This document shows positions 9,151-15,774 of a stretch of 16,637 nt of DNA, piece by piece. The notes beneath the pieces were generated by a model, which was not told where the DNA came from, made no database searches, and saw only the letters and a program-made list of their open reading frames with translations. The translations under genes were made by a program, and so were the position numbers. Position 1 is the stretch's first letter; each line of letters begins with the position of its first letter. The DNA lies in NCBI GenBank assembly GCA_005881055.1, contig VBHW01000145.1, forward strand, positions 1-16,637, in the 5' to 3' direction. This DNA is from Chloroflexota bacterium. GTDB lineage: Bacteria; Chloroflexota; Limnocylindria; Limnocylindrales; CSP1-4.

Positions 9151-9172
9151 GGCTGCCGGTCTGGTCGGCACA

Positions 9173-9178
9173 CAATAG
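9173..9178 (-). promoter_or_regulatory. Possible -10 element TATTGT for the CxxC-channel unit
   Basis: On the minus strand TATTGT fits TANNNT, lies 35 bases upstream of GTG 9137 and stands in the only A/T-richer patch of this divergent gap. No clear -35 box is seen. Confidence 0.3.
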
Positions 9179-9260
9179 CCCTACACCGGCGTCCCGGCAG
9201 GCGGTCGGGGGCCCGGCGGATTTCGCGGCGCCGGTGAGGGCGCCGGGAGGTGGACGAACG

Positions 9261-10454
9261 ATGGCGAGCCACGTCGAGCCGGGATCGGTCGACGAGCTGT
9301 CCCGACGGCGATCCTCCGTGTCGACCGGCATGAGCGGCGCGTATCGCCTCTTCACGGTCGCCGGGATCGACGTCCGCGTCCACGTCAGCTGGATCGTCAT
9401 CTTCGCGCTCGTCACGTGGTCGCTCGCGACGAACTACTTCCCGTCGGTCATCCGCGGGGCGTCGGACGTGGAGCTGTGGGTCCTCGGAGCGACCGCTGCA
9501 ATCCTCCTGTTCGCCAGCGTCCTGCTCCACGAGCTCGCGCACTCCCTCGTCGCTCGGGCGCGGGGGATGGAGGCACGCTCGATCACGCTGTTCATCTTCG
9601 GCGGCGTCTCGAGCCTCGCGGGCGAGCCGCGCCGGCCGTCGACCGAGTTCCTCGTCGCGATCGTCGGGCCGCTCACGAGCTTCGTCATCGCGGTCATCGC
9701 GCTGGGCGTGGCCGTGTTCGTCACGAATGCACGGCCGATCGAGGCGATCGCGAGCTACCTCGCCGTCATCAACGGCCTCCTCGGCACGTTCAACCTCATC
9801 CCGGGCTTCCCGCTCGACGGCGGTCGCGTTCTCCGATCGATCGTCTGGCAGGTCACGCGCGACGCTCGGCGGGCGACCGAGATCGCGACGACGGTCGGGC
9901 GCGTCGTCGCCTGGGGCTTCATGCTGTGGGGCTTCTGGCGCGTGCTGAACAACGACGTGTTCGGGGGGATCTGGATCGCGGCGATCGGCTGGTTCCTCCA
10001 GAGCGCCGCGTCGGCGGCACTCGACCAGGCGGTCGCGGACGCCCGCCTCCGGCGACTGCGCGTCGGCGACGTGTTCCGCCCCGACCCGACCGGGGTTGCG
10101 CCCGACGTCCCGCTCGCCGAGCTCGTCGAGCGCTACATGCTCCCGGGCGCCCGGCGCAGCCTGCCGGTCGTCGACGGTCGGCGGGTCGTCGGGATCGTCA
10201 CCCTGTCCGACGTCCAGAGCGTCCCGCCGGAGCGGCGCGCGACCACGACGGTGGGCGAAGTGATGGGCGGGCGCGACGGGCTCGTGACGGTCACCCCGAC
10301 GACCCCGCTCCGCCGGGCGATCGAGGCGCTCGGGAGCGGCGACTACGAGCAGGTCCCGGTCGTCGACGGCGATGAGCTCGTCGGGCTCCTGACGCGGGCC
10401 GACGTCGTGCGCCAGATCCAGATGCGCGAGGCGCTCGACGGCGCGCGGAGCTGA
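9261..10454 (+). CDS. Site-2 protease family (M50B) intramembrane metalloprotease with two CBS domains
   Basis: This is a membrane-embedded zinc protease that cleaves transmembrane segments, often in signalling cascades. It has 397 residues. Membrane segments start at about residue 42. The zinc motif HELAH lies at 90-94 with catalytic Glu91, and the third zinc ligand is Asp186 in FNLIPGFPLDGGRVL. Two CBS domains follow at about 266-322 (VGDVFRPDP to GIVTLSDV) and 330-390 (VGEVMGGRDG to GLLTRADVV), likely sensing adenine nucleotides. This arrangement is that of the Rip3/SpoIVFB-like CBS subgroup. ATG 9261 follows GGGAGG (9245-9250) by 10 bases; Met24 at 9330 is an alternative closer to the core. 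No obvious substrate such as an anti-sigma factor is encoded next to it. The downstream DUF5666 protein has a single membrane span, but a link is only speculation. Confidence 0.93.
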   Translation: MASHVEPGSVDELSRRRSSVSTGMSGAYRLFTVAGIDVRVHVSWIVIFALVTWSLATNYFPSVIRGASDVELWVLGATAAILLFASVLLHELAHSLVARARGMEARSITLFIFGGVSSLAGEPRRPSTEFLVAIVGPLTSFVIAVIALGVAVFVTNARPIEAIASYLAVINGLLGTFNLIPGFPLDGGRVLRSIVWQVTRDARRATEIATTVGRVVAWGFMLWGFWRVLNNDVFGGIWIAAIGWFLQSAASAALDQAVADARLRRLRVGDVFRPDPTGVAPDVPLAELVERYMLPGARRSLPVVDGRRVVGIVTLSDVQSVPPERRATTTVGEVMGGRDGLVTVTPTTPLRRAIEALGSGDYEQVPVVDGDELVGLLTRADVVRQIQMREALDGARS

Positions 10455-10482
10455 GGGAGAAACGCCGGGCAGACTGTCGGAA

Positions 10483-10506
10483 CGCGCCGGTCCGCGTCCG
10501 GTCGCG
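10483..10506 (+). terminator. Possible hairpin after the M50 protease gene
   Basis: CGCGCCGG at 10483-10490 pairs with CCGG (10498-10501) and CGCG (10503-10506), with a single bulged T and a seven-base loop. It lies 28 bases after the stop, has no T-tract, and is weaker than the other hairpins. Confidence 0.25.
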
Positions 10507-10557
10507 CGCCCGCACGGTGGGCATCCGGGACGAGGAGCCGCGGCGGGGAGAGGCACG

Positions 10558-11595
10558 ATGATCGAACCAAACGAGCCACCGGTCTCGCCGACGTTCTCGG
10601 CAAAGCTCAGGGGACCGAACCCCATCGCGATCGGGGCAGTCCTCGTCGCAGCGGTCACGATCATCGTCGTCGGCGCGGCCGCGGTCGCCGGTGCATCGCC
10701 CTCGCCCTCGTCGGCCGGCGCCTCACCCGCCGCGTCCGGGCAGGCCAAACCGCCCACGACGCGCGACGGCAAGGGCCCGTGGAAGGTCTTCGGCGGCGGC
10801 CCGAACGGATTCGGATTTGGGTTCGGTGACCGCGGGCAGAACGGCCTCGGAAAGCTCGGACTCGGCGGGTTGCGGGGTGGCTTCGGCCAGATCACGATCA
10901 CGGCGATCGACGGCTCGAAGGTCTCGCTCAAGACCGTCGACGGCTGGACGCGGACGATCACGGTGACGTCCGGCACGACGATCACGAAGGGCGGCCAGAC
11001 GATCGCGGTCGGCGACCTGAAGGTCGGCGACCAGGTCGCCCTGCGCCAGATGCGCAACGCCGACGGCTCGTTCTCGGTCACGGCGATTGCCGTCGTGGTC
11101 CCCCAGGTTGCGGGCAACGTGACGGCGGTCACGGGCTCCGGGTTCACGCTCAAGGCCCGCGACGGGACGACCTGGACGGTGAACGTGTCTGGGTCCACCG
11201 CCTATACCCTCGGATCGACCGCTGGGGCCCGGACGGACGTCAAGGTCGGCGTCGACGTCGTCGTCCAGGGAACCCAGGCGAGCGGCAACACGCTGACGGC
11301 GCTGTCGGTCCACATCCGCGTGCCGGTCGTCTTCGGCCAGGTCACGGCGAAGACGGCGGACACGATCACGATCAAGCGGCCCGACGGCACGACGGCGACG
11401 ATCCACGTCGGTTCGTCGACGACGTACAAGTCGCCAGGATCGACGACGGCCGGCCTCGCAGACGTGACGGTCGGGGGCCTCGTCTCGGTCGAGGGGACGC
11501 AGCGTGCGGACGGCTCGATCGATGCGCGGGTGGTCGTGACAGGTCCGGGCCGACTGCGGCCGTCCGTCCCGAAGGCCTCCCCGCCCGGCGCCTGA
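10558..11595 (+). CDS. Membrane-anchored protein with three DUF5666-like repeats
   Basis: This protein of 345 residues is probably anchored in the membrane and mostly outside the cell. A short cytoplasmic N terminus precedes one hydrophobic span at about 22-45. A Ser/Pro/Ala linker (46-66) and a Gly/Phe-rich stretch (79-109, with GFGFGFG) follow. Three beta-rich repeats of about 70 residues then begin at about 109, 185 and 259, each running as GxVTA...ITLK..DGTT.TI.V...T.Y, then DVKVGxxVxVxGTQ...A. This pattern matches the DUF5666 family, small beta-barrel domains of unknown function found in exported proteins. GGGGAGAGG (10545-10553) precedes ATG 10558. A palindromic hairpin follows the stop. 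It has no Cys and no enzymatic motif, so a structural or ligand-binding role outside the membrane is the likely reading. Confidence 0.8.
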   Translation: MIEPNEPPVSPTFSAKLRGPNPIAIGAVLVAAVTIIVVGAAAVAGASPSPSSAGASPAASGQAKPPTTRDGKGPWKVFGGGPNGFGFGFGDRGQNGLGKLGLGGLRGGFGQITITAIDGSKVSLKTVDGWTRTITVTSGTTITKGGQTIAVGDLKVGDQVALRQMRNADGSFSVTAIAVVVPQVAGNVTAVTGSGFTLKARDGTTWTVNVSGSTAYTLGSTAGARTDVKVGVDVVVQGTQASGNTLTALSVHIRVPVVFGQVTAKTADTITIKRPDGTTATIHVGSSTTYKSPGSTTAGLADVTVGGLVSVEGTQRADGSIDARVVVTGPGRLRPSVPKASPPGA

Positions 11596-11602
11596 GTCAG
11601 CT

Positions 11603-11629
11603 GGCGGCCGCCTCACGTGGCGGGCCGCC
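11603..11629 (+). terminator. Hairpin terminator after the DUF5666 gene
   Basis: GGCGGCCGCC at 11603-11612 pairs with GGCGGgCCGCC at 11619-11629 (one bulged G) around a TCACGT loop. It lies seven bases after the stop at 11595 and has no T-tract. Confidence 0.5.
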
Positions 11630-11813
11630 GCGCCAGATCGCTGGCGCTCCCCCGATAACGGCCCACGTCCGGTTGTCACCCCTTCCGTCGGCGGAGTGTC
11701 ACGGATTCCCACGGCTCCGCGCTGAGAATGGCCGCACGGACGGCGGAGACGACAGGACACCACCGCCGCCTCGGGACACGAAGCGACATCTGCCAGAGCG
11801 AGGGTCAGGGGCG

Positions 11814-12083
11814 ATGGGCAGTCACCAGGCAGCCACAGCGACGGTCGAGGCCAGCGGGCCGGATCTCCAGACCCGCGCGACCTACCGGATGCTCCTCGCC
11901 CGCGGCCTGGCCCCGACCGAAGCCGCGAACCTCACCGCCTACCTGTGCGGGATCGCCGTCGGCGGGACCCATTGGTCCATCGGCGAGGTCAACCGCGTCC
12001 TCTTCCTCCGCAGGCTGGCGCGCTCCGGGCGCTGGGGCTCAGGCGATGGCGCCTCGAGCCCGGCCCTCCGGCCTGCGGGCTGA
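11814..12083 (+). CDS. Small hypothetical protein (89 aa)
   Basis: This is an 89-residue protein of unknown function. The central part looks folded and helical: TRATYRMLLARGLAPTEAAN, then LTAYLCGIAVG, then WSIGEVNRVLFLRRLARSGR. The first 18 and last 15 residues are low in complexity. The core reads like a short helical bundle in which a 'PTEAANLTAYLCGI' turn joins two helices, a layout I associate with small conserved proteins of high-GC Chloroflexota, although I cannot name a family. The frame is open back to 11673, but ATG 11814 is chosen because an AGGGG lies just before it and the upstream residues have no coding character. It has no partner gene on the same strand: proS is convergent and the DUF5666 gene ends 218 bases upstream behind a hairpin. 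Confidence 0.55.
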   Translation: MGSHQAATATVEASGPDLQTRATYRMLLARGLAPTEAANLTAYLCGIAVGGTHWSIGEVNRVLFLRRLARSGRWGSGDGASSPALRPAG

Positions 12084-12174
12084 CCAGACCACCGACGCAA
12101 GGCGGCAACCGGCCGACCACCGTACTTCCCGACCCGGCGGCGCGCTCCCTCCCGCCGCCGGGGCCATACCCGAG

Positions 12175-12199
12175 GCGGCGCGACCCTCCTCCGCGCCGC
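12175..12199 (+). terminator. Hairpin downstream of the 89-aa gene
   Basis: GCGGCGCG at 12175-12182 pairs perfectly with CGCGCCGC at 12192-12199 around a nine-base loop. It lies in the gap between the 89-residue gene and the convergent proS and could serve the former. It has no T-tract. Confidence 0.4.
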
Positions 12200-12215
12200 T
12201 TCGGTATTCCGGGCT

Positions 12216-12242
12216 GGATCCGCCTCGGAACGGGCCGGATCC
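12216..12242 (-). terminator. Hairpin directly after proS
   Basis: GGATCCG at 12216-12222 pairs with CGGATCC at 12236-12242 around a 13-base loop. It starts two bases beyond the proS stop (12245-12247) on the minus strand, which makes a role in proS termination likely. Confidence 0.5.
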
Positions 12243-12244
12243 GC

Positions 12245-13702
12245 TCAGTAGGCCCGGGCGAACAGCACCCGCCGCTCCGACGGGCGGCCATCCACGATGC
12301 AGGCGGCGGCCTCATCGGGCGAATCGTCGGGGATGATGCGGATCGTCGCCCCGGTCTCCTCGGCGACCCGTCGTTCACAGCCTCCGTCGCCGCACCACGG
12401 GGCGAGGATGAACCCGCCCTGCTCCTCGACGACGGTCCTGAACGCCTCGTACGTATCGACTCGCCGGGTATTCGCGTCGCGGAAGGCCAGGGCGCGCTCG
12501 AAGAGCTCCCGCTGGTAGGCGTCGAGCCGCCCCGGCAGCGTATGTGGCAATGCCTCGAGCGGTACGGCCTCGCGACTCCGGTCCGTCCGCTTCACGAGGA
12601 CCGCCTGGCCCGCAGCGAGGTCGCGCGGGCCGATCTCGAGGCGGAAGGGGACGCCGCGCAGCTCCCAGTGGTTGAACTTGAACCCCGGTGACGCGTCGCG
12701 CCAGTCGACCTCGACCCGGACCGCCCTGCCGGCGGCGTCCTCGCCGAGCGCCGCGAGGACTCGGTCGATCGCCTCGGCGACCCTGACGCGGTCCTCCTCG
12801 CTCCGGAAGATCGGTACGACGGCCACCTGGATCGGCGCGACCCTGGGCGGCAGGACGAGCCCGAACTCGTCCCCGTGGGCCATGACGGTCGCGCCGACCA
12901 TCCGGGTGCTGAAGCCCCACGACGTCCCGAACGGCGCCCGCCGGACGTTGTCGCGATCGAGGAACTCGATGCCGGCGGCCTTCGAGAAGTTCTGGCCGAG
13001 CATGTGGCTCGTGCCCGCCTGGAGGGCCTTCGTGTCGCGCATCATCGCCTCGATGGCCCGCGTGTAGACGGCCCCCGGGAACTTCTCGTGCTCGGTCTTC
13101 CGGCCGCTGATGACCGGGATCGCGAGCCACTCCTCCGCGACGACCCTGTAGCACTCGAGGCCCGTCGCGACCTCAGCCGCTGCCTCCTCCTCCGAGGCGT
13201 GGAACGTATGCGCCTCCTGCCAGAGGAACTCGGTGGTCCGCAGGAACAGGCGGGTCCGCAGCTCCCAGCGGACGACGTTGTTCCAGAGGTTCATGAGGAG
13301 CGGCAGGTCGCGGTACGACTGGATCCAGTCTTTGACGCCCTCGGCGATGAGCGCCTCGCTCGTCGGCCGGATCGCGAGCGGCTCGTCGAGGTCCCGCCCG
13401 CCGGCGCGCGTCACCCAGGCGACCTGCGGGTCGAACCCCTCGACGTGCTCGGCCTCCTTGAGCAGGAGCGAGCGCGGCACGAAGAGCGGGAAGTACATGT
13501 TCTTGTGCCCGGTCGCCTTGATGAGCCGATCGAGCTCGTCGCGCATCGACTCCCAGATCGCGTACCCGTAAGGCCGGATGATCATGCAGCCCCGGACCGG
13601 CGAGTAGTCGGCGAGCTCCGCCTTGAGGACGACGTCCGTGTACCAGCCAGGGAAGTCGTCCGACTGGCGGGTGATCGAGGTGACGTAGGGCGAGGCGGAC
13701 AT
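12245..13702 (-). CDS. proS: Prolyl-tRNA synthetase, archaeal/eukaryal type (ProRS type 3)
   Basis: This enzyme charges tRNA-Pro with proline in the cytoplasm. The 485 residues lack the editing insertion of the bacterial type (usually about 570 residues) and match the archaeal/eukaryal-like class found in some bacteria. Class II motifs are visible: motif 1 around SPVRGCMIIRPYGYAIWE (34-51), the proline-binding RPTSE at 112-116, motif 2 RWELRTRLFLRTTEF (145-159), and motif 3 ending in DEFGLVLPPRVAP. The C-terminal domain carries WCGDGGCE, the remnant of the zinc site of this class, and ends in Ala-Tyr as such enzymes usually do. ATG 13702 starts the family-typical segment ITRQSDDFPGWYTDVV. A TACGAT box nine bases upstream suggests a nearly leaderless transcript. 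It is divergent from the PAS-MBL pair. Confidence 0.96.
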   Translation of the reverse strand: MSASPYVTSITRQSDDFPGWYTDVVLKAELADYSPVRGCMIIRPYGYAIWESMRDELDRLIKATGHKNMYFPLFVPRSLLLKEAEHVEGFDPQVAWVTRAGGRDLDEPLAIRPTSEALIAEGVKDWIQSYRDLPLLMNLWNNVVRWELRTRLFLRTTEFLWQEAHTFHASEEEAAAEVATGLECYRVVAEEWLAIPVISGRKTEHEKFPGAVYTRAIEAMMRDTKALQAGTSHMLGQNFSKAAGIEFLDRDNVRRAPFGTSWGFSTRMVGATVMAHGDEFGLVLPPRVAPIQVAVVPIFRSEEDRVRVAEAIDRVLAALGEDAAGRAVRVEVDWRDASPGFKFNHWELRGVPFRLEIGPRDLAAGQAVLVKRTDRSREAVPLEALPHTLPGRLDAYQRELFERALAFRDANTRRVDTYEAFRTVVEEQGGFILAPWCGDGGCERRVAEETGATIRIIPDDSPDEAAACIVDGRPSERRVLFARAY

Positions 13703-13711
13703 GGGAGCGAG

Positions 13712-13717
13712 ATCGTA
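13712..13717 (-). promoter_or_regulatory. Probable -10 element TACGAT of proS
   Basis: On the minus strand TACGAT fits TANNNT and lies nine bases before ATG 13702. Transcription would begin within a few bases of the start codon. No Shine-Dalgarno is seen. Confidence 0.4.
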
Positions 13718-13758
13718 GTTGCTGCCGCGACCGATGGCACGTTGCCGCCGCGGCGAGA

Positions 13759-14184
13759 ATGAGCGGCGTCATGGCCCAACGACCTGTCGAGCTCATCCTG
13801 GCGCGCCAGCTGGCGAGCGGCCTGGCGGTGCCGGTGCTGCTCGTCGACGCGCAGGGCGACACGATCTTCTTCAACGAGCCCGCCGAGCTCATCTTCGGGC
13901 TGCGGTTCGACGATGTGGACGCCCTCTCGCTCGAAGGCCGGCTCGAGATCCTCGCGCCGCTCGACGCCGACGGCCGGCCACTCGCCACGGAGCGGCTGCC
14001 GGGCATCGTCGCCGTGCGCGAGCGTCGTCCGGCACACGCCGCGTTCCACCTCCACGGCGGGGACGGAGTCCGGCGGCACGTCGAGGCGACGGCGATCCCG
14101 CTCGAGAGCGCGGGCGGCCACGTGCTGGGAGCGCTCGTCGTCCTGTGGACGACGAAGGGCGCGGAGCACGCCGGGCACCCGTGA
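13759..14184 (+). CDS. PAS-domain protein
   Basis: This is a 141-residue stand-alone sensor domain. After a short helix (ELILARQLASGLAVPVLLVD) the PAS core is clear: VLLVDAQGDTIFFNEPAELI followed by FGLRFDD, then a middle part with PLDADGRPLATERLPG and two terminal strands, HAAFHLHGGDGVRRHVEATA and HVLGALVVLWTT. No transmitter, HTH or kinase follows. The stop TGA at 14182 overlaps the GTG start of the MBL hydrolase (GTGA), so the two proteins are probably made together and may act together. Start ATG 13759 or ATG 13771 (MAQRP) are both possible, and neither has a strong ribosome site. The ligand is unknown. Confidence 0.8.
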   Translation: MSGVMAQRPVELILARQLASGLAVPVLLVDAQGDTIFFNEPAELIFGLRFDDVDALSLEGRLEILAPLDADGRPLATERLPGIVAVRERRPAHAAFHLHGGDGVRRHVEATAIPLESAGGHVLGALVVLWTTKGAEHAGHP

Positions 14185-15020
14185 GGGCGACGATCTGGGG
14201 ATCGCGCGGATCGATCGCGAGCGCCGGTCCGGACACCGTTCGCTACGGGGGAAACACCTCCTGCGTCGAGCTGGCGGACGGCGACGGGACGATCCTCCTG
14301 CTCGACGCCGGGACAGGGCTACGGCGAGCCGGCATGCACCTCCGCGATTCGAGCGTGCCGATCCACATCCTGCTCACGCACCTGCACATGGACCACATCC
14401 AGGGGCTCGGGTTCTTCCGCCCGCTCTTCGAGCCGGGTCGCGAGCTCCACGTCTGGGGGCCCCCGTCGACGACCCTCGACCTGCGGGCGCGCCTGACGCG
14501 CTACCTCTCGCCGCCGCTGTTCCCGGTGCGGATCCGGGACCTCGACTCGATCGTCGAGCTGCACGACGCGCCCAGCGGGCCATGGCAGATCGGGCCGTTC
14601 ACGGTGACGGCGGCCAGCGTCGTGCACCCCGGGCCGACGCTCGGCTACCGGGTGAGCGCCGGTGGGGCGACTCTCGCCTACCTGCCCGATCACGAGCCCG
14701 CGCTGGGCGGCCTGGCCGGCGGACCCGCGTGGACCTCCGGGCACGATCTCGCCGCGGGCGCCGACCTGCTCCTCCACGACGCGCAGTACAGCGACGCGGA
14801 GTACGCCGAGCGGGTGGGCTGGGGCCACAGCAGCGCCGCCCACGCGGTCGCGTTCGCGGAGGTCGCGTCGGTGCGCCGGCTCGCCCTGTTCCACCACGAT
14901 CCGGATCACGACGACGAGAGGCTCGACGGCCTGCTCGCCGAGGCGCGCGGGATCGGGCGTGGCGTCGACGTCATCGCCGGGTGCGAGGACACTTCCTTCG
15001 AGCTGTCGGGGGGAGGGTGA
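14181..15020 (+). CDS. MBL-fold metallo-hydrolase (TaR3/COG1235-like)
   Basis: This is a 279-residue cytoplasmic metallo-beta-lactamase-fold hydrolase. The start has the family signature WGSRGSIASAG then DTVRYGGNTSCVE. The dimetal site motif THLHMDH gives His67, His69, Asp71 and His72, and further ligands are in SVVHPGPTLGY, LLHDAQYSDAEY and LFHHDPDHDD. The family is related to RNase Z, PhnP and class II cyclic-nucleotide phosphodiesterases, so a phosphodiester substrate is plausible but not shown. GTG 14181 is the start because it overlaps the PAS stop by four bases (GTGA) and begins the conserved N-terminal strand. A hairpin overlaps its stop codon. A class III cyclase gene lies 755 bases downstream on the same strand. 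Confidence 0.9.
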   Translation: MRATIWGSRGSIASAGPDTVRYGGNTSCVELADGDGTILLLDAGTGLRRAGMHLRDSSVPIHILLTHLHMDHIQGLGFFRPLFEPGRELHVWGPPSTTLDLRARLTRYLSPPLFPVRIRDLDSIVELHDAPSGPWQIGPFTVTAASVVHPGPTLGYRVSAGGATLAYLPDHEPALGGLAGGPAWTSGHDLAAGADLLLHDAQYSDAEYAERVGWGHSSAAHAVAFAEVASVRRLALFHHDPDHDDERLDGLLAEARGIGRGVDVIAGCEDTSFELSGGG

Positions 15021-15031
15021 GGGGCCCTCCC
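15011..15031 (+). terminator. Hairpin overlapping the MBL stop codon
   Basis: GGGAGGG at 15011-15017 pairs with CCCTCCC at 15025-15031 around a seven-base loop that includes the TGA at 15018-15020. It has no T-tract. Polypurine/polypyrimidine composition could also produce this by chance. Confidence 0.35.
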
Positions 15032-15158
15032 TCCCTGTCACCGCCGGGGAACGGTCGGGCTGAGGTCCGGCCCCTCTCTCCCGAGAACGAACCGCGCGGC
15101 TCCCACGTTAGGGACCGCGGTGCGTCTCGCCCACACTGACTGCCCGAGGGCGTGACGA

Positions 15159-15194
15159 AGGCCGAGGACCCGCTTCCTGGTGGACCCTCGGCCT
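15159..15194 (-). terminator. Hairpin downstream of the His-repeat membrane protein gene
   Basis: AGGCCGAGG at 15159-15167 pairs perfectly with CCTCGGCCT at 15186-15194 around an 18-base loop. It lies 28 bases after the stop of the minus-strand gene at 15222, and on that strand it is followed by TCGTC. It may also stop read-through from the MBL gene. Confidence 0.45.
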
Positions 15195-15221
15195 GGGTTC
15201 GCGGTCTGCTGGAACGCTCGA

Positions 15222-15500
15222 TCAGCTCGAGGCGGGCGATGCCGGCGCCGGGGCCGACGGAGCTGGCTCCTGCTGAACCGGGGCGTTCGATCCGGGCGCC
15301 GTGCCCGGGTTGGTGGTGTTCGGGCGCGAGGAGCGCGGCGCGATCAGCATCCACCACACGAGGGCGAGGATGAAGATCACCACGACCACCGCGAGCACCG
15401 CGCCGAGCGGATTGGTCTCGCGCTCCACGAGGGTGTCAGTTCGCTCTTCGTGGATGTGATCTTCGTGGACGTGATCTTCGTGGATATAGGGATCCGTCAT
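15222..15500 (-). CDS. Small single-span membrane protein with tandem His/acidic repeat
   Basis: This is a 92-residue protein with no family I can name. The cytoplasmic (or outer) N terminus is MTDPYIHEDHVHEDHIHEER, three copies of a five-residue unit [H/Y][I/V]HE[D/E] that give His 7, 10, 12, 15 and 17 among acidic residues. One membrane span follows at about 33-54 (GAVLAVVVVIFILALVWWML), then a Pro/Ala/Ser-rich tail with Asn-Thr and no Cys. ATG 15500 is chosen because GAGGT (15509-15513) lies eight bases before it; the frame opens five codons earlier. The repeat could bind divalent metal, which is an inference from composition. It sits on the opposite strand between the MBL and cyclase genes, with its own hairpin downstream. 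Confidence 0.7.
   Translation of the reverse strand: MTDPYIHEDHVHEDHIHEERTDTLVERETNPLGAVLAVVVVIFILALVWWMLIAPRSSRPNTTNPGTAPGSNAPVQQEPAPSAPAPASPASS
15445..15489 (-). repeat. Three tandem 15-base units inside the small membrane protein gene
   Basis: The units are 15445-15459, 15460-15474 and 15475-15489. On the plus strand they read TCTTCGTGGATGTGA, TCTTCGTGGACGTGA and TCTTCGTGGATATAG. Units one and two differ at one base and the third differs at its end. They encode the repeated pentapeptide. The low divergence suggests recent duplication by slippage or a constraint on the peptide. Confidence 0.85.
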
Positions 15501-15508
15501 AAGGTGAT

Positions 15509-15513
15509 ACCTC
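15509..15513 (-). promoter_or_regulatory. Ribosome binding site of the His-repeat protein gene
   Basis: On the minus strand GAGGT lies eight bases before ATG 15500. It favours this start over the upstream in-frame ATG at 15515, which overlaps the site. Confidence 0.5.
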
Positions 15514-15700
15514 ACTTCGATCGGCGTCGGCGACCGCCCCGCGGCTGCGAATCGGCCGTACCCGACACACGTGCGGGCTTGGGGATGGGCTCGCAGTCTT
15601 CGCGTACCTCGGCGCGCAGGACCCTCCGAGGATGGCCAGTCGGCCCTTGCACCAGTCCTGCCGGATGGCGATTTCGGTTACAGGAGACTTTCGGAGCTTC

Positions 15701-15720
15701 GGGCGCCGGTCGAGGCGCCC
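15701..15720 (+). other. Perfect hairpin in the leader of the cyclase-ATPase gene
   Basis: GGGCGCC at 15701-15707 pairs with GGCGCCC at 15714-15720 around a GGTCGA loop, 54 bases before the cyclase start. The 270-base gap around it (15501-15774) holds no gene I can support. It does contain the most A/T-rich local patch of the region (about 15670-15695), a candidate promoter zone. The role of the hairpin is unknown; leader structure or the end of an upstream unit are both possible. Confidence 0.35.
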
Positions 15721-15774
15721 CCGCGCCGGAACGACCTTGACGGGCTCGTGCCGGCGCGCCACCGTCCCCGTTGC

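Noticed and set aside
9138..11198. Very long minus-strand open frame (to 752 residues) running over the M50 and DUF5666 genes
   Set aside because: It is antisense to two well-supported genes, and its product is dominated by Arg, Asp and Pro shadow composition. Only its last 65 residues (8940-9137), which have their own ribosome site, look real.
12875..13762. 295-residue plus-strand open frame antisense to proS
   Set aside because: It is a shadow of the strongly conserved proS on the other strand, with no domain or ribosome site.
15737..15742. TTGACG resembling a -35 box before the cyclase gene
   Set aside because: No TANNNT element is found 16-18 bases downstream, so it is probably a chance match.
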